Numbered from the stretch's first letter, positions 41,852-53,474 are shown. The stretch is DNA of 64,000 nucleotides from Azolla caroliniana (GCA_043228905.1 JBHGNT010000004.1:19592001-19656000), one strand, 5' to 3'. Notes: generated by a model from the letters alone, not told the origin. Numbers and translations are program-made.

Positions 41852-44800
41852 ATGGCATCAACATCCGGCTCGTCAGAAATGAGTCTACGAAAGTTCGATG
41901 GATCGAACTTCAACTTCTGGAAGGAGCAAATGCAGGACTATCTCATAGTCAAGGGGCAAATCGATCCCATCGAAAATGAAGAACCTCCAGAAGGATACAA
42001 ACCAATTGAGTGGCAGAAGCTGGACAGAATTGTCCGCGCCACGATTCGGATGCACCTATCGGAATCGGTATACTTTACGGTGCAATCGTGTACGACAGCA
42101 TTCGAACTGTGGAAAACACTGTCGGACACTTACGAAAAGAAGGTCGCCGCAACGAAGATGTTTCTGATCCGGCGCCTCTACAACTTGCGGATGAAAGAAT
42201 CCGATTCGGTTCAAGCACACCTCAATGAGTACGAAAGCATAAGCTCCCAAATCTCGTCACAGGGGACGGCAATCGAGGATGAACTCAGAGCAATGATACT
42301 CATGAGCAGCCTTCCCTCATCATGGGAAACTTTCGTCACAACCGTGTGCAACGCGTCAACCACGGCTGTTAAATACTCCGAAGTCACGAGCGCAATCCTG
42401 ACCGAAGCAGCTCGGAGAAAGTCTTTCGCCAAAGACTCAACAGACGACGCTTACGTAGTACAAGGTTCGACAGACCGATCGAACATACGAGGAAGAGATT
42501 CCTCACGACCGCCGAGCAATCAGCGAAGACGGAGCCAGTCACGGGATAACCGAATCTGCAACTATTGCAAGAAACCCGGACACATCAAAGCAGACTGCCG
42601 CGCACTCAAGAACAAGAACAACAAGAAGAGTGGCCGGCATGAGGAGATCAATTACGTCAGCTTCTCAGCTGATGTACTACCGGACGACCCGAATATACTA
42701 TCAATCGAAAATCCAGTCGGATCAGAAGTTCTACTCACGACTGAAGAATCGAGCACATGGCTCTTAGATTCGGGCGCGTCATTTCACGTGACTCCTCATC
42801 GATCCCAATTCCGGCAATATACGATCCGTCACTCCGACTCAGTTCGAGTCGGCAACTCACAACACTGTGACATCATCGGAATCGGCACAGTAGAGCTCAA
42901 CCTTGCAAGTGGCTCTACACTTGTACTCCACAATGTCCAACATGTACCCGAGCTCTCAAGGCCATTGATCTCAGTCGGACAACTAGATGAAGACGGCATT
43001 CGTGCCGGTTTTTCTTCGGGAGGGTGGACACTCCACAGGGGGAACCTCCTGCTTGCTAGAGGACCCAAGTTACACTCCCTGTATCCGTTACATGTTACGC
43101 TCAGAGAGGGTAACCTGTTTTTGGTGGATATTCCTGTGTCATCACTATGGCACCGAAGATTAGGACACCTCAGCAAGGCCGGCATCACGCACCTATCTAG
43201 AGCCGGATACATCCCCAAACTCTCCTTCTCCGACCATCAATTTTGCGAGCATTGCCAGTATGGCAAACAAGCAGCCGCATCACACCCGACATCAGCACCA
43301 AGAGAAACGAGACCTCTCGATTTGGTCCACTCGGACGTCTGTGGCCCAATGCCGCATCAGTCTCTAGGCGGTGCCTCTTACTTCGTCACTTTTATTGACG
43401 ATTCGACTCGAAAGGTGTGGGCTTATCCAATTCGCACCAAAGATCGGGTCTTCTCGATCTTCTCCGATTGGCTCGCTATGGTAGAAAATCAAACCGACCG
43501 AAAACTGAAATGCTTTCGGACAGACAATGGGGGAGAGTTCAAATCCGAAGAATTCGTCAAATTCTGCCGACAACGCGGCATCCGACGTGAATTTACGGCA
43601 CCACACAGCCCGGAGCAAAACGGGATTGCCAAACGCATGAATCGGACAATCCAAGAACGGATAGTTTCCATGCTCCAACACTCCGGACTGTCGGATGGCT
43701 TCTGGGCAGAGGCTCTACTCACGGCAGTACACATAATCAATATGTCGCCAAGTAGACCTCTAGGACTTCAAATTCCTCAGGAACTATGGATCGGCAGTAA
43801 GCCGAATTACGACAAGCTGAGGATCTTCGGATGCGAGGCGTACGCCCTTATTCCGAAAGATGATCGCCGAAAACTTGCACCTCGGTCCAGGAAATGCATT
43901 TTCCTTGGATATGGATCCGACGGCGAAATGGGATACCGACTCTGGGACCCCGAACGCAGGCAAATCGTTCGAAGTTCGGACGTTGTGTTCAACGAGTCGG
44001 CTATGAATCCATCAGTCGAAAAACCGATCAAAGTCCGAAGGGTAACGTTTTCCGATGTGCCGACCCTTCAAGAAGGCCCCGCTCTCAACACACGGTCAGC
44101 TTCACGGGTAGCTGAACCTTACACTACCGACTCGGACAACTCCGACTCGGCACAGCAGAACAATCCGCTTTCGGACCATCCGACCTCGATACCCGATGCG
44201 ACCAATCCAATCATACCTCGACGATCCGAGAGACTGTCGCAACCTCCGGAGAGGTACTCTCCTGGAATTTTCTTCACCGACGCCGGCGAACCGACGTCTT
44301 ACGAAGAAGCATCGACATCTGTCGATTCCGCCACCTGGCATCTGGCGATGGAGTCGGAAATGCACTCCATTCGGGCAAACAAGACTTGGGATCTGGTCGA
44401 ATTACCTAGGAACCGACGTGCTCTTCCTTCCAAGTGGGTTTATCGACTAAAAGAGACGTCTGATTCGACCACCCCAAAGTACAAGGCCAGACTAGTTGCG
44501 AAGGGCTTCCGACAAGAATATGGCGTCGACTTCGACGAGATTTTTTCACCAGTGGTGAAAATGACAACCCTTCGTTTTCTGCTCGGCGTCGTGGCAGCCG
44601 ACAACTTGGAGCTGATTCAGCTAGATGTCAAAACAGCCTTCCTCCATGGTGATCTCGAGGAGGAAATTTATATGGAGCAGCCAAAAGGCTTCGTGGCAAC
44701 TGGCCAAGAACATCTAGTCTGCCGACTCAGGAAGAGTCTATACGGCCTCAAACAGGCACCGCAACAATGGTACAAGAAGTTCGACGACTTCATCCAATCG

Positions 44801-45865
44801 ATCGGCTTCTCAAAAAGAGATGAGGACCATTGTCTCTTTACCAACACAGCTCAAGATGGATCACCCATCTTCCTCATCATTTACGTGGACGACATGCTAA
44901 TTTCTGGACGCCACGCGGGCGAACTTGCCGATCTCGTTCGGCAACTGCGGTTGAAGTTTGCCATGAAGGACCTCGGTCCGGCACGACACATCCTTGGCAT
45001 GAAAATTAGTCGGCATCGCGATAAACGACATCTTTTTTTGTCTCAGACCGACTATATCGGACGTGTCTTGGAACGCTTCAACATGCAATCAGCCAAATCT
45101 GCTTCAACCCCGCTCCCCATGAATCTTCGGCTCTCTCAGCGAGACTGCCCGACATCCGGTCCGGAGGGGGAAGATATGAAGTCGGTACCGTATGCACCGG
45201 CAGTCGGCTCCCTTATGTACCTGATGGTCGCGACACGGCCTGATATTTCTCACGCCGTAGGAGTCGTTAGCAGATTTATGCACAATCCTGGCCGATCGCA
45301 TTGGAACGCAGTCAAGCATGTGTTCAGATATCTGGCTGGCACAAAAGACCACGGCATTCTTTTCGGTCCGAACCGAACCTCAGGCGTAGTCGGCTACACC
45401 GACTCGGACTTCGCCGGCTGTATAGACAGTCGGAAATCAACAACCGGATACTGTTTCAAATTCGGCAATGGAGCAATCTCGTGGAAGTCGAAACTTCAGG
45501 AGTGCACAGCGACCTCAACGACCGAAGCAGAATATGTAGCTGCGTCCGACGCAGCAAAAGAAGCTTTGTGGCTCGGTCGGCTGGCGCACACGTTTCGACA
45601 AGTCGACCATGACTCGGCTCCAGTTGTCTACAGCGACAGTCAAGGTGCTGTTGCCTTGTCGAAAAATCCGGTTCACCACAACGCCTCCAAACATATCGAC
45701 GTTCGATATCACTTCGTTCGGGACTGCGTCATTTCAGGGAAAATCGGTCTAGAGAAAATATCCACAACCGACAATGTCGCAGATGGAATGACCAAGTGTC
45801 TTTCGGCAGACCGTTTTCGGTCTCTTCGGCATCAGATGGGCGTAACGACAAACCAGTCCGGTTAG
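41852..45865 (+). CDS. Gag-Pol polyprotein of copia H, integrase Glu replaced by Lys
   Basis: Predicted 1337 aa from ATG 41852 (MASTSGSSEM). The frame has no internal stop. Gag with zinc knuckle CNYCKKPGHIKADC at 236-249; protease DSGAS with Asp306; pre-integrase block SLWHRRLGHLSKAGITHL; integrase core with Asp495 (HSDVCG) and Asp558 (TDNGGE). The third catalytic position, residue 594, is Lys (NGIAKRMNR) where the family and both other copia A-type elements here have Glu. RT YVDDMLISG at 1011; RNase H with GYTDSDFAGCIDSRKSTTGY near 1180-1200. The E-to-K change (codon AAA at 43631-43633, where GAA is expected) should abolish integration by this protein. Otherwise the enzyme set appears complete. 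Confidence 0.93.
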   Translation: MASTSGSSEMSLRKFDGSNFNFWKEQMQDYLIVKGQIDPIENEEPPEGYKPIEWQKLDRIVRATIRMHLSESVYFTVQSCTTAFELWKTLSDTYEKKVAATKMFLIRRLYNLRMKESDSVQAHLNEYESISSQISSQGTAIEDELRAMILMSSLPSSWETFVTTVCNASTTAVKYSEVTSAILTEAARRKSFAKDSTDDAYVVQGSTDRSNIRGRDSSRPPSNQRRRSQSRDNRICNYCKKPGHIKADCRALKNKNNKKSGRHEEINYVSFSADVLPDDPNILSIENPVGSEVLLTTEESSTWLLDSGASFHVTPHRSQFRQYTIRHSDSVRVGNSQHCDIIGIGTVELNLASGSTLVLHNVQHVPELSRPLISVGQLDEDGIRAGFSSGGWTLHRGNLLLARGPKLHSLYPLHVTLREGNLFLVDIPVSSLWHRRLGHLSKAGITHLSRAGYIPKLSFSDHQFCEHCQYGKQAAASHPTSAPRETRPLDLVHSDVCGPMPHQSLGGASYFVTFIDDSTRKVWAYPIRTKDRVFSIFSDWLAMVENQTDRKLKCFRTDNGGEFKSEEFVKFCRQRGIRREFTAPHSPEQNGIAKRMNRTIQERIVSMLQHSGLSDGFWAEALLTAVHIINMSPSRPLGLQIPQELWIGSKPNYDKLRIFGCEAYALIPKDDRRKLAPRSRKCIFLGYGSDGEMGYRLWDPERRQIVRSSDVVFNESAMNPSVEKPIKVRRVTFSDVPTLQEGPALNTRSASRVAEPYTTDSDNSDSAQQNNPLSDHPTSIPDATNPIIPRRSERLSQPPERYSPGIFFTDAGEPTSYEEASTSVDSATWHLAMESEMHSIRANKTWDLVELPRNRRALPSKWVYRLKETSDSTTPKYKARLVAKGFRQEYGVDFDEIFSPVVKMTTLRFLLGVVAADNLELIQLDVKTAFLHGDLEEEIYMEQPKGFVATGQEHLVCRLRKSLYGLKQAPQQWYKKFDDFIQSIGFSKRDEDHCLFTNTAQDGSPIFLIIYVDDMLISGRHAGELADLVRQLRLKFAMKDLGPARHILGMKISRHRDKRHLFLSQTDYIGRVLERFNMQSAKSASTPLPMNLRLSQRDCPTSGPEGEDMKSVPYAPAVGSLMYLMVATRPDISHAVGVVSRFMHNPGRSHWNAVKHVFRYLAGTKDHGILFGPNRTSGVVGYTDSDFAGCIDSRKSTTGYCFKFGNGAISWKSKLQECTATSTTEAEYVAASDAAKEALWLGRLAHTFRQVDHDSAPVVYSDSQGAVALSKNPVHHNASKHIDVRYHFVRDCVISGKIGLEKISTTDNVADGMTKCLSADRFRSLRHQMGVTTNQSG

Positions 45866-46049
45866 AGCCGGACACAGAGCAGGATGGTTCCCGACAACCG
45901 ACATCAGTTCCTTAATGATCGGCTTCAACTGTTCCGACACGACCAGTTCGGTCTTCTGCCTTCGGACCCTGCCGACTCGAACAAAGCTGATATGTCCGAG
46001 AACCTAAGTCTATACCTGTAATCTTAGATAACCCATGTATACGCCCATT

Positions 46050-46058
46050 ACGGGGGAG
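46050..46058 (+). other. Polypurine tract of copia H
   Basis: The ACGGGGGAG tract directly precedes the 3' LTR. Between the stop codon (45865) and this point lie about 185 non-coding bases. Confidence 0.8.
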
Positions 46059-46227
46059 TGTCGAATACATGTGTATAATGGACGTATTCACACTATCCTG
46101 TTTTGGCCATTTATGTAATTAGCATAAAGGGTAGTTGCCCTAAGTCGGTCACTATATATAGTGACCTTGTAACCTTTTTGTAAGGTTAGTGGTTGTATTA
46201 TTTGCTTTATGAAATAAAGAGTCTTTT

Positions 46228-46267
<40 letters not shown>

Positions 46268-46353
46268 AACGACCTACAAACTGTCATACGCAGGTATTCA
46301 GAAAAGAATCGAATGCTTCTTGATCTTCCGCAAAGACGACTTACTCCCCAACA
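46059..46353 (+). repeat. 3' LTR of copia H
   Basis: 295 bp, the same ends as the 5' LTR. The CT microsatellite is slightly longer, and GGACGT replaces GGATGT near the start. Confidence 0.92.
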
Positions 46354-49300
46354 CGATCAACATGTCATCCACGTACAGAAGGAGTATTAGGAAGTCGCCT
46401 CCTTCGAACTTCTTCACAAACACACAGTGATCGGCCTGTGTCTTGTGGTACCCTTGATCGGTCATGAAGGAATCGAACTTCCGGTACCATTGTCGGGGAG
46501 CCTGCTTCAGTCCGTACAGGCTCTTCTTCAACCGGCATACCAGGTGCTCCTTCCCTTTCTCCACGAAACCTTCCGGGTGCTGCATGTAGATCTGCTCTTC
46601 GAGGTTGCCGTGAAGGAATGTCGTCTTCACGTCCAGCTGCTCTACCTCGAGGTCCATGCTTGCTGCTATACTCAGCACCGTCCGGATGGAGGTTATCTTT
46701 ACTACCGGGGTAAATATCTCGTCGAAGTCCACGCCCTTCTTCTACTGGAACCCCTTCACCACGATCCTGGCTTTGTATCTCGGGGTTTTGCCAGCATCTC
46801 CCGGTTTCAACTTGTACACCCACTTGTTTCGGAGTGCCCGCTTTCCTTTCGGCAACTCCACCAATTCGTACGTATGGTTCTCATGCAGGGAATCCATCTC
46901 ATCCTGCATGGCACTTAACCATTTTCGGCTATGGGTGTCTTCCTTTGCTTCTTCGAAGCTTTCCGGCTCCCCCTCATCGGTCAGTAGAACATGCTCTGCA
47001 TCCGAAAATCTCTGGGGGGCCCTTCTCTCTCTGAGCGGATATCTACGTCTTCGGGCTTCGGTAACCGGCTCCTCCATTTGCTCTTCATCCGAATCCGATT
47101 CGGGGTCTTGGCCGGTTCCGGTTTCAGCTTCCTCTACTTCTTCTACTGCCGGTTCGGTATCCTCACCGTAACCGGCTGGTTCCTCGAGTGCTAACTGGTC
47201 TCTTGCCGGTTGGGTCTGCTCATCGTAGAGTCGGTCCTTACTGGTCGACTCGGAGTTCATTATCTTCTTCTCCGACTCCCAGTCAGCGAGCGTCTTGTTC
47301 TCCATAAAGATAATATCTCGACTCCGGAATACCTTCTTGTCGACCAGGTCCCACACTCGGTAGCCGAACTCATCGTCACCATAACCGAGGAATATGCATG
47401 GCTGGGTCTTTGGATCTAGCTTTCCTCTCCGGTCCTTAGCTACATGCACGTACGCGAGACACCCGAACACCTTCAGATGCCGATAGGATACTTCCTTACC
47501 GGTCCACACTCTCTGTGGCGGTCTCCGTCCAAGGGTACTGAGGGTGATCTATTTATCACATATGTCGTCGTCGACAATGCCTCTGCCCAAAACTTCTTGG
47601 GTAGTTTTGCATGCGCTACCATACTCCGGACCCTCGCCATTATGGTCTGGTTCATCCTCTCGGCCAGTCCGTTTAGTTTCGGCGTCTTCGGCACGGTAAA
47701 TTCGAGCCGGATTCCCTTCGAGCGGCAGTACTCCTCAAACTGCCCCCGGTACTCTCCTCTGTTATCTGCTTGAACCGTCTTCAGCTTCCGGCCGGTTTCT
47801 CTTTCCACTCTCGCGTGGAGCTCTTTGAAAACGGATAGCACCTGATCCTTCGTCTTCAACGGTGTGGCCCACAGCTTCCGGCTGTGGTCATCTATGAACG
47901 TCACGAAGTACTGCGCTCCGGCATGTGACTTCGTGTCAACTTGACACACGTCCGTATGCACCAACTCCAGTGGTGCATTACGTCTCATCGGTGGCCTTGG
48001 TCGGAAGGAGGTCCGGTTCTGCTTACCAACCAGACAATCAGTGCACTTCTCCAAGTGCACGTTCTTCACTGGAATGAGGTTGTCTTCTGCAAGCCTCTTC
48101 ATCCCCTTCTCGCTCATGTGACACAGCCTCTTGTGCCATAGCTCACCGGCAGTGTCGGATGCCACGTTCACTTCCTCCGGACATAACCGGGCATTCATCA
48201 GGTACAGAGTGTTGACCTTCCGGGCCCGAGCCACAATCAGGCTCCCTTTGCTGAACTTCATGACACTGTTCCGGATGCTACCCGTGTAGCACTCATCATC
48301 TAGCCGACCGGCTGATATCAGGTTCAGTCGAACCTCCAGAATGTGTCGTACATCCTTCAGCAGCAACTTGCATCCGGTTGGTGTCGACAACCACACATCT
48401 GCTATGCCGACAATTCGGCATGTACCTTCATTCCCCATCCGGACATAGCCGTGATCACCGGCTAAGTAGGATGAGAAGCATTTCCGGTCCGGGGTAAGGT
48501 GGAACGACGCTCCAGAGTCTACCACCCAGGTCATCTCGTCGCCGGCAAGGTTTATCTCACTCTCCTCGGTGATGAGCATCAACCTCCCTGTCACTTGCCG
48601 CGATTACCGTCGTTCCCTTCCGGTCCGGCCCCTTCCGGTCTTTACCATTCCGGTCCGGGGTCCGCTTCGAATCGGTACCGTCGGTCTCCTTATCTTTCCG
48701 GAAATGCCGACAGTTCTTTTGGAAGTGTCCCGGCTTGCCGCAATAGAAGCAAGTAGGCCTCCCCCTTGACTTTGACCGTGTCCCCGACTTCTCCCGGTGC
48801 TGGGGACTACGGTTTCTATGTCTTCTGCGTTCCAATTCGGTAAGTAGCGCTTTGGAGTCGGAGCTCATATCTTTATCTTTCCGACGCGCCTCCTCATCTA
48901 GCAAGCTCGACTTTACTCTTGCTAGGGATAACCGTTTTCCTTCCAGCCCGGCGTTGCCCAAAGTGACAACCAACGTCTCCCAACTATCCGGGAGGGAACC
49001 GAGCAGGAGTAGCGCTAGTACCTCATCGGCGAGAGGTACTTCCAGTGACGTTGCCTGGTGTATCAGCCCCTGGAAGGCATTCATATGCTCCGCCATGCTG
49101 GAGCCATCTTGGTACCGGAGTCTTACTAGCTTCCGGAATACCGAGACCTGATTAACAACATTTTTGTTTTGAAACATTATGCCGATCTTCTCCCAGAGCT
49201 CATGAGCCTTGCTCTCTTCATTGAAGTTGTTGTACAGGCTCATGTCGATGAAGCAGCATATGTACGCCGTTGTCTTCATATGCATCACCTCCCATATCGT

Positions 49301-49460
49301 GGCGTCGATTTTGTCTGGTCTCTTGTCCCCGAACTGAACCGGCAGCCAAAGGTCTTTAACCACGAGCATGTCCCTCATCTTCGACTTCCACACTGAATAG
49401 TTGAAGCCGGTGAGCTTGAACATGCCGCCAAACGATTCGTCCATTTTCTGTGTTGATTTC

Positions 49461-49472
49461 GCTCTGATACCA
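49461..49472 (-). other. Primer binding site of copia A4
   Basis: On the minus strand TGGTATCAGAGC, two bases after the 5' LTR end. Confidence 0.9.
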
Positions 49473-49474
49473 CT

Positions 49475-50143
49475 TGACGGGAACTGAAACGCTCCTTATG
49501 CGCGACACTCGGCCACAACCGAGCTTAGAATGATACACAAAAAAACGGGAAATAAAACACGACACAAAGAAGAAGAAGATACACAGGAGGTTTACGTGGA
49601 AAAACCCCAAACTAGGGGAAAAAAACCACGGCAGCCCACAGGCTGCAAACTGTCACTATGTAAGAATGTACAACAGTGAGTTCACTGAGGCAACGACCTC
49701 GTGCTCACAGATCTTCGCCACAGGCGGCGGTTACAATAGAGGCAACAACCTCTTTCTCTCTCTCTCTCTGTATAGTTACGCACACTGATCTCGTGCAAAA
49801 CAGAATTGACAACAACACAAACTAAAGTTTGCCCTAAGTCATATTTATACTAATATGACTTTTCGGCTATTTACAAATATAGCCTCGGTGGACTATCAGA
49901 AAACATATTTACGAATATGTCTCTTCATCCGGTTCTCCGTAGCCGAGTACTCCTCATCCGGTTCATACCGGGTCTACACCATCCGGCTCTCCGTAGCCGG
50001 GTACTCCTCATCCGGTTCATACCGGGTCTGCACCATCCGACTCTCCGTAGCCGGGTACTCCTCATCCGGTTTCGGCCTCGGCCGAGTTTGTTCATCGGCA
50101 CTGTTCTTATCCCTTCCCGTCCGGAGGGACCTGTCTCCCAACA
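49475..50143 (-). repeat. 5' LTR of copia A4
   Basis: 669 bp with the same ends and repeat structure as the partner LTR at 39220-39886. The two-base length difference is in a CT run. The CCGAGC/GCTCGG hairpin near 49510-49530 is conserved. Confidence 0.92.
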
Positions 50144-50221
50144 CCATTTCATAGAAGCTTACTAATAACCTTAGCCTATTCAAACACGAAAAGGACAATC
50201 CCATTTCATAGAGTCTTACTC

Positions 50222-52874
50222 TCTTGCATTTGTAAAACCATTAATATATATTGCATCCCAATCGATTCCAAATAGAAAATTCCAAATAGAAAACTTTTGT
50301 GTGCATTGCATTGTCTCCTTTTCACCTATTCAATTCTTGTGTTCCACTTAAAGGTTTATCTTTTGTGAAGCGATCAGTAAAAATAAGGTTTTAAGAAGCC
50401 CTTCAATTGAACTCATGTGCTATGGTTACGTATTTATGATTTATCCTCCTTGCCACACACAATATTGCCATAAAAATTGAATCTGTGTGTTCCTTATGAA
50501 TCAAATGCACCATTCTTCTATTTGATTCTATCATTATGTATACCCCCACCCTTGTAAAAGATCAATAACATTTACAAAAGTGCTTTAATCAACCTTTGCA
50601 TTGAGCCCATAGGCTATGGTTACAGATTTATAAATGACCGCCTCCCCTCTCGTGGATATTAAAAACCCAAAGTGTTCCCATAATATTTATTTTGTCTTCC
50701 TTATGCACGCCCGAGAGATTTTACATGTCAAGTACTTGAATGACACATTCTAACGTCAAATACAAAAGAAAAAATGCAACAGTGCATGTGCATTTTTCTA
50801 CTTCATCTATTTAGTCAATCTCAATTGTCTTTTGGAAAGTAATTCAGTATCGGAATGAGAGAAAAGGACACAGAACAACTTATCAAAAGTGACCATTGGA
50901 ATGTCTATTTTAGGACATGTGAAATAAAACGGGCACATGAAATCCCAAGTGCTATTATACAGTATACTTTCGTATACCCATTGTAGATTTGAACTTATTG
51001 AATAACAAGTCGCAGGTATATATGCAAAGAATTTGTGGGCTTTTTCGATATCCAATGGCTTAAATAGGGGCGTTGAAATCGTTCCTAATTCTAGAACATA
51101 AAAAATGTAGAGTATGAAACAACTTATTAAACATGTCTATTAGAATGTTTTCTCAAAAGAAGAAAGGGAAATGGAAGGCATGATATGCTTAGCACTATAC
51201 TTAGAAATAAAGATAGAATACTCGGTTACACACCATTAATTATATTGATTGAATCCAAAAAGTTTCGGAACATTTATAAGGTATTCCAAATCATTTGCTT
51301 GTTCATAAATTACATAAGCCAAGCCAATTCAATGCAAAACAAAATAGAAATAAAAAGAACCATATTGATTCACAACATTTGTTCTTGTCAAATCTTGGTC
51401 CAAATTTAAGTAGTTTCATGTGGACAAGATCTCACGAACTTCAAGTTATTGCAATGAACACATTACCATGGGCTTTAGTTCCATTTATGTATATCATTAT
51501 GTATATTGCAACTCAATTATACCCATTAATTAAATCGGTTTAATGGGTTTAATTTAGGGACAACACCTCATGTTCATAAGTCTCATTAGGAAAAATCAGT
51601 AAGGAAGAGGCGTTTCTGTCAAGTATTTTATAATCGTGTTATGCGAGTTGATTATTTTGGTATCGGAGCTTTTGCTCACAAAAGTTTATCCCTTGATAAC
51701 TTCTTGAATCTATTGCATGTTTGCTCTCTTATATTTTGTGAAATAATCACATACACATTATGTCCAATGTGGTATTACTTGTGATGTATATTTTTGTTTG
51801 AAATGATTGCCATATTCACCCCTTGCATTTATTATCATTGGTCCTTTTTTTCAAGATCACTACCTAAATTCCGTGTTTGCTACATTAAAACATAGGAGTC
51901 AACTAATTTATGTACTTATCACATACTACATTGTAGTATTAAAAAATGTCAATATAAGCCAGCTGCCCATACAATCCATCGTTTCCATCCTAACATAGGT
52001 CCATCCCTTTGAATAACCTTGTTTTCAGGATAAACATACCCTCACATTGAGAACGATTAGTTGTGATTAGTTTACAATGTGTTTAGAAAGGGAATTATAT
52101 ATGTTGAAATAATCGATAAGTGGGAGGAAATCAAAATGTTACTACAATAAACACCATGTTAGAAGTAGAGGTACTACAAAAGTCATAATATAGAGATCCA
52201 TCCACATAAAACATCCTCCTGGACTAGGCTATTTAAGATATCCACAAGCTTTTCGATGTATTCAAAGATTTTGGTTTTCTCATGGATTAGTTATTGTGAT
52301 CCTCCGTAGGAGGTGAGAGGTGGGTTTATCATTTCGGCATTAAAATATACACAAATAAAAAATGATGCAAAATATAATTTTTAAAGGAGGTATCCTATAT
52401 AGAATCTCCATAATGATTAAGAGGTTATACCAACTTTCAATAGATTATCATAAATTGAACAAAAAATGGAGGATGACTACAAACTATCATTTATTTGAAA
52501 TTTTGTAAGTGTCACTAGCAACTCACTTATTTATGCAAGAGAATGGTTTATGATCAATGTAACGACACGATCCTTTAAATAAGGGTCTCTAATAAACTAG
52601 ACATTTCAAATATAATGGTGTGTATATCATAATCACTCGCACTCCCAACTTAGTCAATTACCTTTGAGATATTGTTGGCATATAGCATATACCGATTTTT
52701 TTAATTGCATAATAGTATGCTATGTTGTTGTTTTAAACGTGGACATTTTAATTTCTTAATTGGAATTTGTTTTATTTATATTTACTTGAAAAGATTGATC
52801 ATTTAGGTGGTGCCACAAAGACATGCATCATGATTCATGACTATGAAACCAAATCAATATAGTTAGTGGGACGA
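50222..52874. other. AT-rich intergenic DNA, no gene seen
   Basis: Only short frames without recognisable domains. A TGGTATCGGAGC-like string near 51658 resembles a PBS, but no LTR ends were found beside it. It may hold strongly decayed elements. Confidence 0.5.
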
Positions 52875-52992
52875 TCATATACATATACATACATACACAC
52901 ACACACATACATACATACATACATACATACATACATACATACATACATACATACATACATACACACATATATATACATACATACATGCGAGG

Positions 52993-53028
<36 letters not shown>

Positions 53029-53415
53029 GTTCATATGCACGAAAAGTTCCAATAAATTAATGATTATATTATTGTAGTTTTAGGATCCCAAAGTTTATAG
53101 AGAATGTTAATATGTATGTGTGTATATATAATATGTATGTATGTACATATCGAGATACATACTTACATACATACATACATGCATGCATGCATACACACAC
53201 ACACACACACACACATATGTGTGTGTGTGATAGAGAGAGCGATGAAAGATATACTAACGTCTTCTAAGAACAAAATTGGCCAATGCAACAATTGGTTTAC
53301 AACAAAGATGGGGTATTTACCCATTCATCGAAAGGAAAAGAAAAAGAAAAAGAACTTAAGCTAAAGAGTTCTAGTAAAAAAACACATGTTCGATGGCTTT
53401 ATACTAGACCTAGTT

Positions 53416-53471
<56 letters not shown>
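52875..53471. repeat. Cluster of CATA, CA and GA microsatellites
   Basis: CATA/CA repeats at 52875-52986, GA at about 52990-53023, GTAT/CATA/CA at 53113-53230 and GA at 53418-53471. Frames such as poly-(YI) or poly-(HT) come only from these repeats. Confidence 0.85.

Positions 53472-53474
<3 letters not shown>

Larger units (their letters stand above)
40858..46353 (+). mobile_element. Copia H: young, complete Ty1/copia element nested in copia A4
   Basis: 5,496 bp, flanked by CGATC (40853-40857, 46354-46358). It inserted into the RT gene of copia A4 four codons after the YVDD motif. It has two nearly identical LTRs, a PBS, a leader of about 690 bases, one open polyprotein and a polypurine tract. 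Orientation is opposite to its host. By eye the LTRs differ by one C/T change (GGATGT versus GGACGT) and by the length of a CT run, so insertion was recent. Confidence 0.95.
39897..49444 (-). pseudogene. Gag-Pol polyprotein of copia A4 (broken)
   Basis: Gag starts at 49444 (MDESFGGMFKLTGFNYSVWK); its zinc knuckle CFYCGKPGHFQKNC is near 48711-48752 and the frame runs to 48557. An extra base near 48575 shifts the frame before the protease (WVVDSGASFHLTP, near 48510). Integrase retains HTDV, ADNRGEY and NGLAERMNQ. A one-base deletion near 47524 shifts into VWTGKEV. A CAG-to-TAG change at 46742-46744 follows GFQ. RT up to YVDDMLIV is at 46354-46732; copia H is inserted right after it. The remainder (RDQVK onward) is at 40308-40857. 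A TAT-to-TAG change at 40308-40310 breaks RNase H, and the final part is 39897-40304. Downstream of gag it is close to copia A2; the gag N-terminus is not. Confidence 0.92.
39220..50143 (-). mobile_element. Copia A4: complete but inactivated Ty1/copia element, split by copia H
   Basis: Both LTRs, the PBS and the polypurine tract are present, flanked by the 5-bp duplication CCATT (39215-39219, 50144-50148). Without the nested element it is about 5.4 kb. The LTRs differ at roughly 15 positions of 667 by eye (about 2 percent), so it is clearly older than the nested copia H and copia A2. Coding region: gag intact, then two single-base frameshifts and two nonsense changes in pol. Confidence 0.93.

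Noticed and set aside
51185-51543. Possible small genes in the intergenic region
   Set aside because: Short AT-rich frames without domain, splice logic or neighbouring signals.
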